From: Kitasatospora sp. GAS204B
GTDB lineage: Bacteria > Actinomycetota > Actinomycetes > Streptomycetales > Streptomycetaceae
DNA: 64,000 nucleotides
Direction: 5' to 3'
Assembly (NCBI RefSeq): GCF_029892155.1
Contig: NZ_JARZAG010000030.1
Span: 27,783 to 91,782 of the forward strand
The notes under the pieces were generated by a model, which was given only the letters and a program-made list of their open reading frames with translations, was not told the origin of the DNA and did not search any database. The position numbers and the translations under genes are program-made. Shown here piece after piece: positions 49,402-58,942 of this stretch. Every line of letters begins with the position of its first letter. Position 1 is the stretch's first letter.

Positions 49402-51018
49402 TCAGGTGCCGTGCAGCCAGACCGCTGTGTCCGGCGGCAGCAGGTCCTCGTCGAGGGGTGCGCTGGTGAGGAGCACGGCGCGGTCGGCGGGCAGTGGTGC
49501 GGGCGTGTCCGAGAGGTTGACGAGGCAGCTGAACTCGGTGCCGCGGGTGAAGGCCAGCACCTGAGGGTCGCTCTTCAGCCAGTTCATCGGCCCGTCGCCG
49601 AGGGCCGGTTGGGTGCGGCGCAGGTGCAGGGCGGTGCGGTAGAGGGTGAGCATCGAGTCGGGGGCCTGGTCCTGGGTGGCGACGGAGTACTGTGCCCAGT
49701 CGGCGGGTTGGGGCAGCCAGGGTTCGATCTCGGTGGGGCTGAAGCCGTACGGGGCGGTGCTGCCGTGCCACGGCAGCGGCACCCGGCACCCGTCGCGGCC
49801 GATGTCGGCGCCGTGGGTCCGGAAGAAGTAGGGGTCCTGGCGGAACGCGTCGGGGATGTCCCGGACCTCCGGCAGGCCGAGTTCCTCGCCCTGGTAGAGG
49901 TAGGTCGAGCCGGGCAGCGCCAGGCTGAGCAGGATCGCGGCCCGGGCCCGGCGGGTGCCGAGCGCCAGGTCGACCGGTGCGCCGTGCTGGGCGGGACTGC
50001 GGCCCATGGCGGTGTCGGCCCGGCCGTAGCGGGTGGCGTGCCGGGTGACGTCGTGGTTGGACAGCACCCAGGTGGCGGCCGCGCCGACCGGGCGGTGGCT
50101 CTCCAGGGTCCCGTCGATGACGGCGCGCAGCCGCGCCGCGTCCCACGGGCAGTTCAGGTAGTCGAAGTTGAACGCGGTGTGCATCTCGTCGGGCCGCAGG
50201 TAGGCGGCCAGCCGGTCGGGCCGGTCCAGCCAGACCTCGCCGATCAGGGCGCGCGGCTCGGGGTAGCCGTCGGCCACCGCCCGCCAGCCGCGGTAGATGG
50301 CGTGGACGGCGTCGCGGTCCACGTACGGGTGCGGCGTCGGCGGGTGGCGGCGGTCGAAGTCGGGCAGCCGGGGGTCCTTGGCCGGCATGGTGGCGGAGTC
50401 GATCCGCACGCCGTCCACGCCCCGGTCGAACCAGAAGCGGAGCACCGACTCGTGCTCCTCGGCGACCTTGGGGTTGTTCCAGTTCAGGTCGGGCTGCTCG
50501 GCGGCGAAGAGGTGCAGGTACCACTCGCCGGGCTTGCCGTCGGGGTCGGGAACCCGGGTCCAGGCGGGGCCGCCGAACTCGGATGTCCAGTCGTTGGGCG
50601 GCAGTTCGCCGCCACTGCCGCGCCCGGGGCGGAACCAGAAGAGGTTGCGGGCCTCCGAACCGGGCGCGGCGGCGAGCGCCTCCTGGAACCAGACGTGCTG
50701 GTCGGAGACGTGGTTGGGGACGATGTCGACGATGATCCGCAGGCCTGTCCGATGTGCCTCGGCGATCAGCGCCTCGGCCTCCGCGAGGGTGCCGAAGGCG
50801 GGGTCGATCCGGCGGTAGTCCGCCACGTCGTACCCGCCGTCGGCCAGCGGCGAGGCGTACCAGGGGGTGAACCACAGCGCGTCGACGCCGAGTTCGGCCA
50901 GGTACGGCAGCTTGGCGCGGACGCCGGCCAGGTCGCCGATCCCGTCCCCGTTCGCGTCGGCGAACGACCGTACGTAGACCTGGTAGATGACGGCGTCGCG
51001 CCACCACGGAGCGGCCAT
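49402..51018 (-). CDS. GH13 alpha-glucosidase (oligo-1,6/alpha-glucosidase type)
   Basis: This is a 538-aa glycoside hydrolase family 13 enzyme. The catalytic nucleophile is Asp207 in GVRIDSA, the acid/base is Glu261 in ALIGEVW, and the third acid is Asp323 in NHD. The conserved entry loop is DIVPNHVSDQHVWF. ATG 51018 has AAGGAG upstream. No signal peptide is seen, so it is cytoplasmic and would cleave imported oligosaccharides. It ends the glucan operon. Its last about 127 codons are nearly identical in DNA to those of the second GH13 gene. Confidence 0.9.
   Translation of the reverse strand: MAAPWWRDAVIYQVYVRSFADANGDGIGDLAGVRAKLPYLAELGVDALWFTPWYASPLADGGYDVADYRRIDPAFGTLAEAEALIAEAHRTGLRIIVDIVPNHVSDQHVWFQEALAAAPGSEARNLFWFRPGRGSGGELPPNDWTSEFGGPAWTRVPDPDGKPGEWYLHLFAAEQPDLNWNNPKVAEEHESVLRFWFDRGVDGVRIDSATMPAKDPRLPDFDRRHPPTPHPYVDRDAVHAIYRGWRAVADGYPEPRALIGEVWLDRPDRLAAYLRPDEMHTAFNFDYLNCPWDAARLRAVIDGTLESHRPVGAAATWVLSNHDVTRHATRYGRADTAMGRSPAQHGAPVDLALGTRRARAAILLSLALPGSTYLYQGEELGLPEVRDIPDAFRQDPYFFRTHGADIGRDGCRVPLPWHGSTAPYGFSPTEIEPWLPQPADWAQYSVATQDQAPDSMLTLYRTALHLRRTQPALGDGPMNWLKSDPQVLAFTRGTEFSCLVNLSDTPAPLPADRAVLLTSAPLDEDLLPPDTAVWLHGT
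49415..49796. repeat. Gene-conversion tract, copy 1
   Basis: About 380 bp at the 3' end of this GH13 gene match 53748-54129 with only about seven mismatches, roughly 98% identity, while the rest of the two genes is clearly more divergent. Confidence 0.8.
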
Positions 51019-51050
51019 GCGGAGAACTCCTTCTGCTGGGCTGGGGCGGG

Positions 51051-53705
51051 CTAGTCGAAGATCTCGAACTCGGAGAGCTGCGCGGCCGGCCAGCCGGTGT
51101 TGCCGGTGACGACCAGCCGCAGCGCCCGCTCGCTGGTCCCGGCCGGGAGCGGGATCGTCACGGTGTTCTGGGTCGCCGGGTCGAAGGTGTAGGCGGCCGG
51201 CGGGACCAGGGTGGTGAAGGCCGTCCCGTCCGGGGAGCCGAGCACCGAGAGGGTCTGCACCCGGGAGCCCCAGTTCGACGGCAGGGTCAGCACGACGCTG
51301 CTCTCCGGCTGCGCCGTGCCGAGGTCGGCGGTGAGGGTCTGCGGGAAGCCCTGGCCGTCCTGGCTCTCCCAGTAGGAGCCGCTGTTGTCGTCGTTGGCGT
51401 TGGCGGCCGGGAAGCCGGGCAGCGCGCTGCTTGCCGTCATGGTCGCGCCCAGCGCCAGGTTGGTGGGCGCGACCCCGCCGCTGCCGCCGATGCCGTCGGT
51501 GTCCCCGACCAGCCGCACGGTGGTGGGGGTGCGGCCCTGACCGCCGGGGATGGTCAGGGTGGCCTGGGCGATGCCGGTGGCCGCCGCGGTGTAGGAGACG
51601 TCGACCAGGCACCAGTTGGCGTTGTCGGTCGGTGAGGTGGCGGTCAGGCTGCCGGGACAAGGGTGGGTCGGGTCGGGGGCGACGGTGAAGCCGCCGCTGG
51701 CGGTGATCGGGCCGAGGGCGGTCGGGGCGGTGCCGGTGTTCATGATCGCGACCCGCTGCACCGGGGTGGCCTGGCCGACGGCGGCGGCCTCGAAGGTGGT
51801 GGTGGACGGGTAGGCCCAGAGCGGGCTGCCGGCCGGCATGCCACAGCCGGTGCTGTCCCAACCGAAGTCGCCGGGGCCGCGGTTGATGCTGAAGCCGGAG
51901 CCGCAGCTGAACACGCCGACCCCGCCGACGCCGGTGGCGATGGTCCCGGCGACGCTGACGGCGCCCGGTGCCTGGTCCTGGAAGACGTAACTTCCCACGC
52001 CGGCCACCAGGTTGTCGCGGATCGCCACGTTCGTCACCCGGTAGCCGGCGCTGGGCGGGGTGGTCACGGCCGAGCCGACGTAGGCGTTCGAGTTCTGGAA
52101 CATGAACGCCTCGTAGGGGCTGTCCAGGATCGCGTTGCCGGTGATCCGCACCGGTGCGGTCATGTCGCCCTGCTGCGGGTCGAACCAGATCGCGCCGACG
52201 CCGTAGTCCCAGCCCGGGTCCCACTGGCCGGTGCGCACCAGCAGGTTGCCGCTGATGTCGAGCGGGCCGGACATCGGGACCGAGCCGAACCGCTGCCCGA
52301 GGCCGATGCCGCCGCCCCGGGTGACGGTGTCCTGCAGCAGGTTGCCGCTGATCACGTCGCCCGCCCCGGCGCCGTAGACGCCGATGTTGTTGGCGAGTCC
52401 GGGCGAGTCGACGGTGTTGTGGGTCAGGGTGTCGCCGGTGTCACCGTAGTTCTGCGACCAGAGGGCCAGGCCGTCGTCCTGGCTGTTGCGCAGGAAGTTG
52501 CCGGTGATCCGGGCGCCGGTGACCGGACCGTCGGCGGCGTCCAGGTTGATGCCGTCGGCGGTGGTGTCCTGGATCCGTAGCTGACGGATCGTCAGATTGC
52601 TGCTGGGGCCGACGATCCAGGCGCCGACCTTCTCGTTCTGGATCCACACGTCGGCGATGGTGGAGTCGCTGAACCCGCCGTTGAAGCCGGTGTCCTCGCT
52701 GTTGCTGTCGTCGCGGACGTCGACGTTGCCGTACAGCGCGAGATCGGAGATCTCGACATGACTGCTGGCCGGGTTCTGCTTGCCGTTGAACTCGACGTTC
52801 TTGCCGGTCAGCACGGTGTGCCACTGGCCGGCGCCGGCGATGGCGATGTGGTCGACGTTCAGCGGGCTGCTGACGGTGTAGGTGCCGGGCGGCAGGTACA
52901 GCCCTTGCCCGGCCGCCGAGGCGGTGTCGATGGCGCCCTGCAGGGCGGCGGTGACGTCGCTCGCTCCGGTGTTGTCGACGTGGTACGGCGCCTGGGTGAC
53001 GTCGGCGTAGCCGGCCGGCGCGGCCTTCGGGGCGGCCACCTGCTCGAAGTCGGCGGTGTTGATGACGTACCAGGGCGCGTCGTCGCCCGCGTCGACCTGG
53101 AGTTTGACCACGGTGCCGGCCGGCAGCGTGCTCGCGAAGTGGTATCTGACGTCGTTGTAGAAGTCGTGCGGCACCTCGCCGTTGGGCTGGCCGACCATCG
53201 GGGTGTTGCGGAACGGGTACTGGCCGTAGAGCCAGCTGAACTGCGAGGTCAGCGAGAGGGCGGCGGTGGGCCGGTCGTCGACGTAGAGGCTGAGCGGGGC
53301 GGCGATGCCGCCGCCGTGCAGCGAGTCGGGCAGCGCGTAGTGGAAGTCGACGGCGTTGGCGGCCCGGGTCAGCCGGAAGGAGACGTACTGTCCCTGGCCG
53401 GCGAGTTGGACGGCCTGCCGCCCGGTGGCCTCGGCGGCGAGGCTGCCGTAGTGGTAGTCGGGGCCGAGCACCGTGCCGTTGGTGTGCGCGGACGGGCTGG
53501 TCGCCGCATTCTGCTCGGTGAACGGCACGGGCGCGCCGGCCAGGCCCTCGGCGGCGAGGGCGGCCGAGGGCGCGGGCGAGGCCGAGGCGGCGGACGCGCC
53601 GGACGGGAGGGCCAGGGCGAGCGCGGCGGGCAGCAGGAACGCCGCCACGGCGGCGACCGCGCGAACCCGTCTGCGGCGCCCGCGTGGAGAGGCGGGGAGA
53701 GGCAC
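51051..53705 (-). CDS. Secreted GH87-type alpha-1,3-glucanase (mycodextranase-like) with discoidin domain
   Basis: This is an 884-aa secreted enzyme. A twin-Arg-like basic N-terminus and hydrophobic segment (about 14-35) end near ASAASA. The GH87 beta-helix covers about residues 60-640, with the strong family signals VPFTEQNAATSPSAHTNG, TGRQAVQLAGQGQYVSF, NLTIRQLRIQDTTADGINLD and the acidic pair in QDDGLALWS. A choice-of-anchor-like Ig module and a C-terminal discoidin/F5-8C carbohydrate-binding domain follow (about 740-884). GTG 53705 has AAGGAG seven bases upstream. It likely hydrolyses alpha-1,3-glucan or nigeran outside the cell. Confidence 0.82.
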   Translation of the reverse strand: MPLPASPRGRRRRVRAVAAVAAFLLPAALALALPSGASAASASPAPSAALAAEGLAGAPVPFTEQNAATSPSAHTNGTVLGPDYHYGSLAAEATGRQAVQLAGQGQYVSFRLTRAANAVDFHYALPDSLHGGGIAAPLSLYVDDRPTAALSLTSQFSWLYGQYPFRNTPMVGQPNGEVPHDFYNDVRYHFASTLPAGTVVKLQVDAGDDAPWYVINTADFEQVAAPKAAPAGYADVTQAPYHVDNTGASDVTAALQGAIDTASAAGQGLYLPPGTYTVSSPLNVDHIAIAGAGQWHTVLTGKNVEFNGKQNPASSHVEISDLALYGNVDVRDDSNSEDTGFNGGFSDSTIADVWIQNEKVGAWIVGPSSNLTIRQLRIQDTTADGINLDAADGPVTGARITGNFLRNSQDDGLALWSQNYGDTGDTLTHNTVDSPGLANNIGVYGAGAGDVISGNLLQDTVTRGGGIGLGQRFGSVPMSGPLDISGNLLVRTGQWDPGWDYGVGAIWFDPQQGDMTAPVRITGNAILDSPYEAFMFQNSNAYVGSAVTTPPSAGYRVTNVAIRDNLVAGVGSYVFQDQAPGAVSVAGTIATGVGGVGVFSCGSGFSINRGPGDFGWDSTGCGMPAGSPLWAYPSTTTFEAAAVGQATPVQRVAIMNTGTAPTALGPITASGGFTVAPDPTHPCPGSLTATSPTDNANWCLVDVSYTAAATGIAQATLTIPGGQGRTPTTVRLVGDTDGIGGSGGVAPTNLALGATMTASSALPGFPAANANDDNSGSYWESQDGQGFPQTLTADLGTAQPESSVVLTLPSNWGSRVQTLSVLGSPDGTAFTTLVPPAAYTFDPATQNTVTIPLPAGTSERALRLVVTGNTGWPAAQLSEFEIFD

Positions 53706-53734
53706 GAGGCGGCTCCTTGGGGAGGTTCGAGGGG

Positions 53735-55387
53735 TCAGACGGTCCGGAGCCAGACCGCTGTGTCCGGCGGCAGCAGGTCCTCGTCGAGGGGTGCGCTGGT
53801 GAGTAGTACGGCGCTGTCGGCGGGCAGTGGTGCGGGCGTGTCCGAGAGGTTGACGAGGCAGCTGAATTCGGTGCCGCGGGTGAAGGCCAGCACCTGGGGG
53901 TCGCTCTTCAGCCAGTTCATCGGCCCGTCGCCGAGGGCCGGTTGGGTGCGGCGCAGGTGTAGGGCGGTGCGGTAGAGGGTGAGCATCGAGTCGGGGGCCT
54001 GGTCCTGGGTGGCGACGGAGTACTGTGCCCAGTCGGCGGGTTGGGGCAGCCAGGGTTCGATCTCGGTGGGGCTGAAGCCGTACGGGGCGGTGCTGCCGTG
54101 CCACGGCAGCGGCACCCGGCAGCCGTCGCGCCCGGGGTCGCGGCCGCCGGTGCGGTGGTGCATCGGATCCTCGATCCGGTCGGCCGGGATGTCCTCGACC
54201 TCGGGAAGCCCCAACTCCTCGCCCTGGTAGAGGTAGACGGATCCGGGCAGGGCGAGGGTCAGCAGCGCGGCGGCGCGGGCGCGGCGGGTGCCGAGCGCCA
54301 GGTCGGTGGCGATCCCGAAGCGCTTGGTCGCGAAGTCGAAGGCGGTGTCGGCGCGACCGTAGCGGGTGACGGTGCGGGTGATGTCGTGGTTGGCCAGCAC
54401 CCAGGTGGCCGGCGCGCCGACCGGGGCGTGCGCCGCCAGCGTGGTGCCGATCGCCTCCCGCAGTCGCTCGGCGTCCCACGGGCAGGCCAGGAAGCCGAAG
54501 TTGAACGCGGTGTGCAGTTCGTCCGGGCGCAGGTAGCGGGCGAAGCGGGCGGGGTCGGGCAGCCAGACCTCGCCGATCAGCGCGCGCGGCTGCGGGTAGG
54601 AGTCGGCGAGCCGGCGCCAGGAGCGGTAGATGTCGTGCACCCCGTCCCGGTCCAGGTAGGGGTGCGGGTCGCGGTCCGGGGTGAAGTCGGGCAGCGCCGG
54701 GTCCTTGACCACTTCGGCCGCCGAGTCGATCCGCACGCCGGCCGCGCCGCGGTCGAACCAGAACCGCAGCACCTCCTCGTGCTCCTGCCGCACCTGGGGG
54801 TTCTCCCAGTTCAGGTCGGGCTGCTCGGGGGCGAAGCGGTGCAGGTACCACTGGCCGGGCGTGCCGTCCGGCTCGGTCACCCGGGTCCAGGCGGCGCCGC
54901 CGAACTGGGACGGCCAGGCGTTGGGCGGCAGTTCACCGTGCTCGCCGCGGCCGTCGCGGAACCAGAACCGGGCCCGCGCCGCCGAGCCCGGGCCGGCGGC
55001 CAGCGCCTGGACGAACCAGGCGTGGGCCTGCGAGACGTGGTTGGGCACGATGTCGACGATGGTGCGGATGCCCAGGTCCAGCGCCTCGGCGATGAGCTTC
55101 TCGGCCTCCGCCAGGGTGCCGAAGGCGGGGTCGATCCGCCGGTAGTCGGCCACGTCGTAACCTCCGTCGGCCATCGGCGAGGCGTACCAGGGGTTGAACC
55201 ACAGCGCGTCCACGCCCAGTTCGGCGAGATAGGGCAGGTGGGCGCGGACCCCCGCCAGGTCGCCGATGCCGTCGCCGTTGCCGTCGGCGAAGCTGCGGAC
55301 GTACACCTGGTAGATCGCGGCACCGCGCCACCACGCGGGCGCTGCGGGCGCGGCCGCCGGCAGGCCGGCCGAGTCGGTGCGGTGCAT
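53735..55387 (-). CDS. GH13 alpha-glucosidase, second paralogue
   Basis: This is a 550-aa GH13 enzyme, collinear with the one at 49402. The nucleophile is Asp221 in GVRIDSA, the acid/base is Glu in ALIGEVW, and NHD follows. A short Ala/Pro-rich N-terminal extension (residues 1-17) precedes the family start WWRGAAIYQVYV. It is cytoplasmic. The 3' region is almost identical to the other paralogue, which points to recent gene conversion, while internal loops such as DFATKRFG differ and may give different chain-length or linkage preference. Confidence 0.9.
   Translation of the reverse strand: MHRTDSAGLPAAAPAAPAWWRGAAIYQVYVRSFADGNGDGIGDLAGVRAHLPYLAELGVDALWFNPWYASPMADGGYDVADYRRIDPAFGTLAEAEKLIAEALDLGIRTIVDIVPNHVSQAHAWFVQALAAGPGSAARARFWFRDGRGEHGELPPNAWPSQFGGAAWTRVTEPDGTPGQWYLHRFAPEQPDLNWENPQVRQEHEEVLRFWFDRGAAGVRIDSAAEVVKDPALPDFTPDRDPHPYLDRDGVHDIYRSWRRLADSYPQPRALIGEVWLPDPARFARYLRPDELHTAFNFGFLACPWDAERLREAIGTTLAAHAPVGAPATWVLANHDITRTVTRYGRADTAFDFATKRFGIATDLALGTRRARAAALLTLALPGSVYLYQGEELGLPEVEDIPADRIEDPMHHRTGGRDPGRDGCRVPLPWHGSTAPYGFSPTEIEPWLPQPADWAQYSVATQDQAPDSMLTLYRTALHLRRTQPALGDGPMNWLKSDPQVLAFTRGTEFSCLVNLSDTPAPLPADSAVLLTSAPLDEDLLPPDTAVWLRTV
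53748..54129. repeat. Gene-conversion tract, copy 2
   Basis: This is the partner of 49415-49796 (offset 4333 bp). Only about seven substitutions separate the copies over about 380 bp, and no indels are seen. Confidence 0.8.
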
Positions 55388-55408
55388 CGTGGATCTCCTC
55401 GAATCTGC

Positions 55409-56302
55409 TCAGCCCTTGGTGGCGCCGGCGGTCAGTCCGGACATGATGTTGCGCTGGAAGATCAGGAAGAAGACGATCGTCGGGACCGAGGCGATCGCCA
55501 GGGCGGCGATCAGCACGTTCTGCGGAAGCCCCGAACTGAGCTGGCGCAGGCCGATGTTGACCGTCTGCGCGGAGGTGTCGGTGAGCACCAGCAGCGGCCA
55601 CAGGAAGTCCTTCCAGACCCCGACCACGGCGAAGATCGAGACCACCCCGAGGATCGGCCGGGAGATCGGCAGCACCACCGACCAGAGCGTGCGCAGCGGC
55701 CCCGCGCCGTCGATGGCGGCGGCGGCCAGCAGGTCGGTGGGGATCGAGTCGAAGAACCGCTTCAACAGGAAGATGTTGAAGGCGTTGGTGACCGACGGCA
55801 GCCAGATCGCCCACGGGGTGTTGAGCAGACTGATGTGCAGGAAGGGGAGGTTGTTCGCGGTCAGGTACTCGGGCAGCGCGATCACGGTGGTGGGGATCAT
55901 CAGCGTCGCCAGCATCGCGAAGAGCACCAGGTTGCCGAAGACCGGGCGCAGCTTGGAGAAGGCGTACGCCGCGGCGACGTCGAACACCAGCTGGAACCCG
56001 AGGGCGCCGAGCGCGTAGAGGGCCGTGTTGCCGATCAGCCGGCCCAGGTCGCCGTCCTGCCAGGCGGTCAGGTAGTTGTGCGCGGCGGGCGCCGCCGGCA
56101 CCAGCGTCGGTGGGGTGCGGATGATCTCCTGCGGGGACTTCAGCCCGCCGCTGATCATCCAGTAGAGCGGGAAGAGGAAGACCAGCGCGAAGAGCACGGC
56201 CAGGATCCAGAAGACGCTCCAGTACGCGGTGCGCCCGAGCGGGCGGGCCAGTTGTGCGGGCGAGACCAGGGTGCGGGTCACGGTGTCCGGCGTTCGTGCC
56301 AC
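55409..56302 (-). CDS. Sugar ABC permease 2 (MalG-like)
   Basis: This is a 297-aa permease with six membrane segments and the EAA-type loop AAAAIDGAGPLRTLWSVVLP. GTG 56302 is preferred because GAGGAG lies eight bases upstream; an alternative GTG at 56311 overlaps the previous stop. It is the third gene of the sugar-import operon. It lacks an ATPase partner, which suggests use of MsiK. Confidence 0.88.
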   Translation of the reverse strand: MARTPDTVTRTLVSPAQLARPLGRTAYWSVFWILAVLFALVFLFPLYWMISGGLKSPQEIIRTPPTLVPAAPAAHNYLTAWQDGDLGRLIGNTALYALGALGFQLVFDVAAAYAFSKLRPVFGNLVLFAMLATLMIPTTVIALPEYLTANNLPFLHISLLNTPWAIWLPSVTNAFNIFLLKRFFDSIPTDLLAAAAIDGAGPLRTLWSVVLPISRPILGVVSIFAVVGVWKDFLWPLLVLTDTSAQTVNIGLRQLSSGLPQNVLIAALAIASVPTIVFFLIFQRNIMSGLTAGATKG

Positions 56303-56307
56303 GGCTC

Positions 56308-57258
56308 TCACTCCTCACCCGTGCGGCGGCTGAGCCAGAGGTAGCCGCCGGCGAATCCGGACAGGACCAGCAGGAGCAGCACGCCCAGCGCGCTGGCGCT
56401 GCCGTAGTTGTTGTAGGCGAAGGCGTACTGGTAGATCAGGTAGACCACCGAGGTGGTGTTGTTCGCGGCGCCGGTGATCACGTAGGGCTCCATGAAGACC
56501 TGCGCGGTGCCGATGATCTGCAGCAGCAGCATCAGCGACAGCACCAGGCGGGTCTGCGGCACCGTCACGTGCCAGATCCGGCGCAGCAGGCCGGCGCCGT
56601 CGATCTCGGCCGCCTCGTACAGCTCGCCGGGGATGCCCTGCAGCGCGGCGAGGTAGATCAGCACCGTGCCGCCCATGTTGATCCAGGTGGAGAACATCAC
56701 CAGGCAGAGCACCGCCAGGGCGTGCGAGGACTGCAGCCACTGCACACCGGGCAGGTGCAGCACGTGCAGCAGCGCGTTGAACAGGCCGCTGCTGTCCGGG
56801 GTGTAGAACCAGCGCCAGAGGAAGGCCGCCGCGACCGGCGGCATCATCACCGGCAGGTAGACCAGCAGCCGGAAGTAGGAGCGCGCGTGCCGCAGTTCGT
56901 TGATGACGATCGCGGTGAAGAAGGGCACCGCATAGCCGAGGACGAGGGCGAAGAGCGTGAACAGCCCGGTGGTCCGCCAGGCGCTCCAGAAGTCGGGGTC
57001 GGCCAGGATGTGCCGGTAGTTGCGCAGCCCCACCCAGGAGGTCTCGCCCGCGAAGTTGCTCTTCTGGAAGCTCATGATCACTTCGCGGATCATCGGGTAC
57101 CAGGAGAAGAGCGCGAAGCAGATGATCGCTCCGGCCAGGAACAGGTAGGCCGTGGTGTTGCGGCGCAGTTCGCGACCCAGGGAGCCGCGCGGCCGCCCTG
57201 AACGGGCGGCCCGCGCGGCGTCCGCGGCCAGGGCGCGGGTCAGGTTGAGCGTCGCCAT
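56308..57258 (-). CDS. Sugar ABC permease 1 (MalF-like)
   Basis: This is a 316-aa permease with six hydrophobic segments and the cytoplasmic loop EAAEIDGAGLLRRIWHVTVP (about 219-238). ATG 57258 is 15 bp from the binding-protein stop. Its partner is the permease at 55409. The operon order binding protein, MalF-like, MalG-like is standard for oligosaccharide importers. Confidence 0.9.
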   Translation of the reverse strand: MATLNLTRALAADAARAARSGRPRGSLGRELRRNTTAYLFLAGAIICFALFSWYPMIREVIMSFQKSNFAGETSWVGLRNYRHILADPDFWSAWRTTGLFTLFALVLGYAVPFFTAIVINELRHARSYFRLLVYLPVMMPPVAAAFLWRWFYTPDSSGLFNALLHVLHLPGVQWLQSSHALAVLCLVMFSTWINMGGTVLIYLAALQGIPGELYEAAEIDGAGLLRRIWHVTVPQTRLVLSLMLLLQIIGTAQVFMEPYVITGAANNTTSVVYLIYQYAFAYNNYGSASALGVLLLLVLSGFAGGYLWLSRRTGEE

Positions 57259-57273
57259 GGTGGAGTCCGGTCC

Positions 57274-58656
57274 CTACTGCTGGGCGTTGCTCAGGATCGA
57301 GTTGGTCTGTGCCTTGAAGGTGTCCAGCAGCTGCTGGAGGTTGGCGTTCGGGTCGGTCAGCGCGGTGTTCATCGCCTTGTCGCCCTGCGCGTAGATGGCC
57401 TGCGCCTGCGGCGGCTCGACCAGCAGCTTCATCGAGGGCAGCGCGGCCACGTAGGTGGCGAAGTTCTGGGTGGGCAGGTTGGCGTACTTGGCCACGTTGG
57501 CCGCGTCGGCGGTGGCCGTGGCGCCGCTCCACAGGTCCGGCTCGGGCAGGCCGACCGGCTCCTTCTCGCCGGCCTTGCGCGCGTAGTCGAACTGGCCGGT
57601 TCCCGAGGTCAGGAACTCGTAGTTGAGGAACTTGATGCCGGCCTGGATCTGGGCGGGCGTGTCCTTCTTGTTGAACATGTAGCCGTCGCCGCCGACCAGG
57701 GTCGCCGTCCTGCCGGGCATCGGGCCCACCCCCAGGCCGTCGTAGGCGGTGCCGTACTGGTCGTGCATGGTGGTCAGGGTGACCGGGTCGCCGACGTACA
57801 TGCCCAGCTTGCCGCCGGCCATCATCTGCAGCAGGTCGTTGTACTGCAGGCCCTGCTTGGTGCCCATCGCGTTGTCGGTGAAGCGCAGCTTGTGCAGGAA
57901 CTGGAGCACGGCCAGGCCGTTCGCGTCGTCGAAGGCGGCGGACTTGCCGTCGGGGGTGACCATGGTGCCGCCGCGCGAGTAGAGCTCGGCGGCGAAGTGC
58001 CAGCCGCCGGTGTTGGCGGCGCTGTAGTCGGCGTAGCCGACGGTGCCGCCGCCCAGCTTGGCGATCGCGACGGCGTCGGCCTCGACCTGGTCCCAGCTGG
58101 TGGGCGGTGAGTTGGGGTCGAGCCCGGCCTGCTGGAAGAGCGTCTTGTTGTAGACCAGACCGAGGCTGTAGTTGCCCTTGGGGATGCCGTAGAGGTCGCC
58201 GGAGCCGTCCTTGCGGTAGATGTTCAGGAGCGAGGACTGGATGTCGGACAGTCCGGCGATCTGGCCGGCGTACTTCTGGATGTCGGCGGCCTGCCCCGAA
58301 CTCACCACGTTGGCACCGTCGGTGAAGTAGGTGTAGAAGACGTTGTCGGTCTTGCCGCTGGCCAGCTTGGCGTTGAAGGTCGCCGGGTCGTCGCACGGGT
58401 TGGTGTCGTCGCCGTTGACCGTGATGTTCGGGTTGAGCTTCTCGAAGGCGGTGACGTCGGCCAGCCAGTTGGCCCGCGGCTGGGCCTGCGAGGTGGGCGG
58501 CTCGCAGCCGACGCTGATGGTGACCTTGCCGCTGTCGTTGCCGGCGGCGGAGCTGCTGCCCGAGCTGCTGCACGCGCCGGTGGTCAGCGCAAGGCCCGCT
58601 GCGAAGGCGATGGCGAGGGTGATCCGGGCTCTGCCGCCCGTCGACTTACCGGTCAT
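57274..58656 (-). CDS. Sugar ABC substrate-binding lipoprotein
   Basis: This is a 460-aa extracellular solute-binding protein (SBP_bac_1). The lipobox is TGAC (about residue 29). The mature protein has the family pattern YGIPKGNYSLGLVYNKTLFQ (about 152-171). ATG 58656 has AGGGGA upstream; the earlier in-frame ATG adds a Pro/Arg-rich, non-signal N-terminus. It is divergent from the LacI regulator. With the glucanases downstream, the ligand is probably an alpha-1,3- or alpha-glucan oligosaccharide. Confidence 0.87.
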   Translation of the reverse strand: MTGKSTGGRARITLAIAFAAGLALTTGACSSSGSSSAAGNDSGKVTISVGCEPPTSQAQPRANWLADVTAFEKLNPNITVNGDDTNPCDDPATFNAKLASGKTDNVFYTYFTDGANVVSSGQAADIQKYAGQIAGLSDIQSSLLNIYRKDGSGDLYGIPKGNYSLGLVYNKTLFQQAGLDPNSPPTSWDQVEADAVAIAKLGGGTVGYADYSAANTGGWHFAAELYSRGGTMVTPDGKSAAFDDANGLAVLQFLHKLRFTDNAMGTKQGLQYNDLLQMMAGGKLGMYVGDPVTLTTMHDQYGTAYDGLGVGPMPGRTATLVGGDGYMFNKKDTPAQIQAGIKFLNYEFLTSGTGQFDYARKAGEKEPVGLPEPDLWSGATATADAANVAKYANLPTQNFATYVAALPSMKLLVEPPQAQAIYAQGDKAMNTALTDPNANLQQLLDTFKAQTNSILSNAQQ

Positions 58657-58942
58657 CTGAGGTCCCCTGGTGCTGAGGTTCGCTGCGGTGGCCGCCAACT
58701 GCCGTGCGGTGCCCGTCAGCTGACGACAGGACGGATCGCACGGCGACGCCTCGGGGCCGGCGGCTTCGACCCCCGGGCTCCCTCGCAGCCGTGGTACGGG
58801 CGGCGGGTCGGTCCGGCGTGCTGCCAAGGTACGGCCTCGGAAACATGGCTGCAATAGGCCGACGCATTGACGCAAGAACGAGACAGTTCAGCGATCTTGC
58901 TGCACGCACCTACGCAAACCAGTGCAGATTCGTGACATAGTC
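58657..58942. promoter_or_regulatory. Divergent promoter of sugar operon and LacI gene
   Basis: This 286-bp region is AT-richer from about 58835. GCAAGA and TCTTGC form an inverted pair around 58873-58901, a weak LacI-operator candidate. CATAGT just before the LacI start may be a -10. No stronger site is recognised. Confidence 0.4.

Noticed and set aside
51051..54851. A continuous 1266-codon open frame on the minus strand
   Set aside because: Only the part up to GTG 53705 has GH87 and discoidin features. The upstream part is an out-of-frame reading of the second GH13 gene, caused by high GC content.
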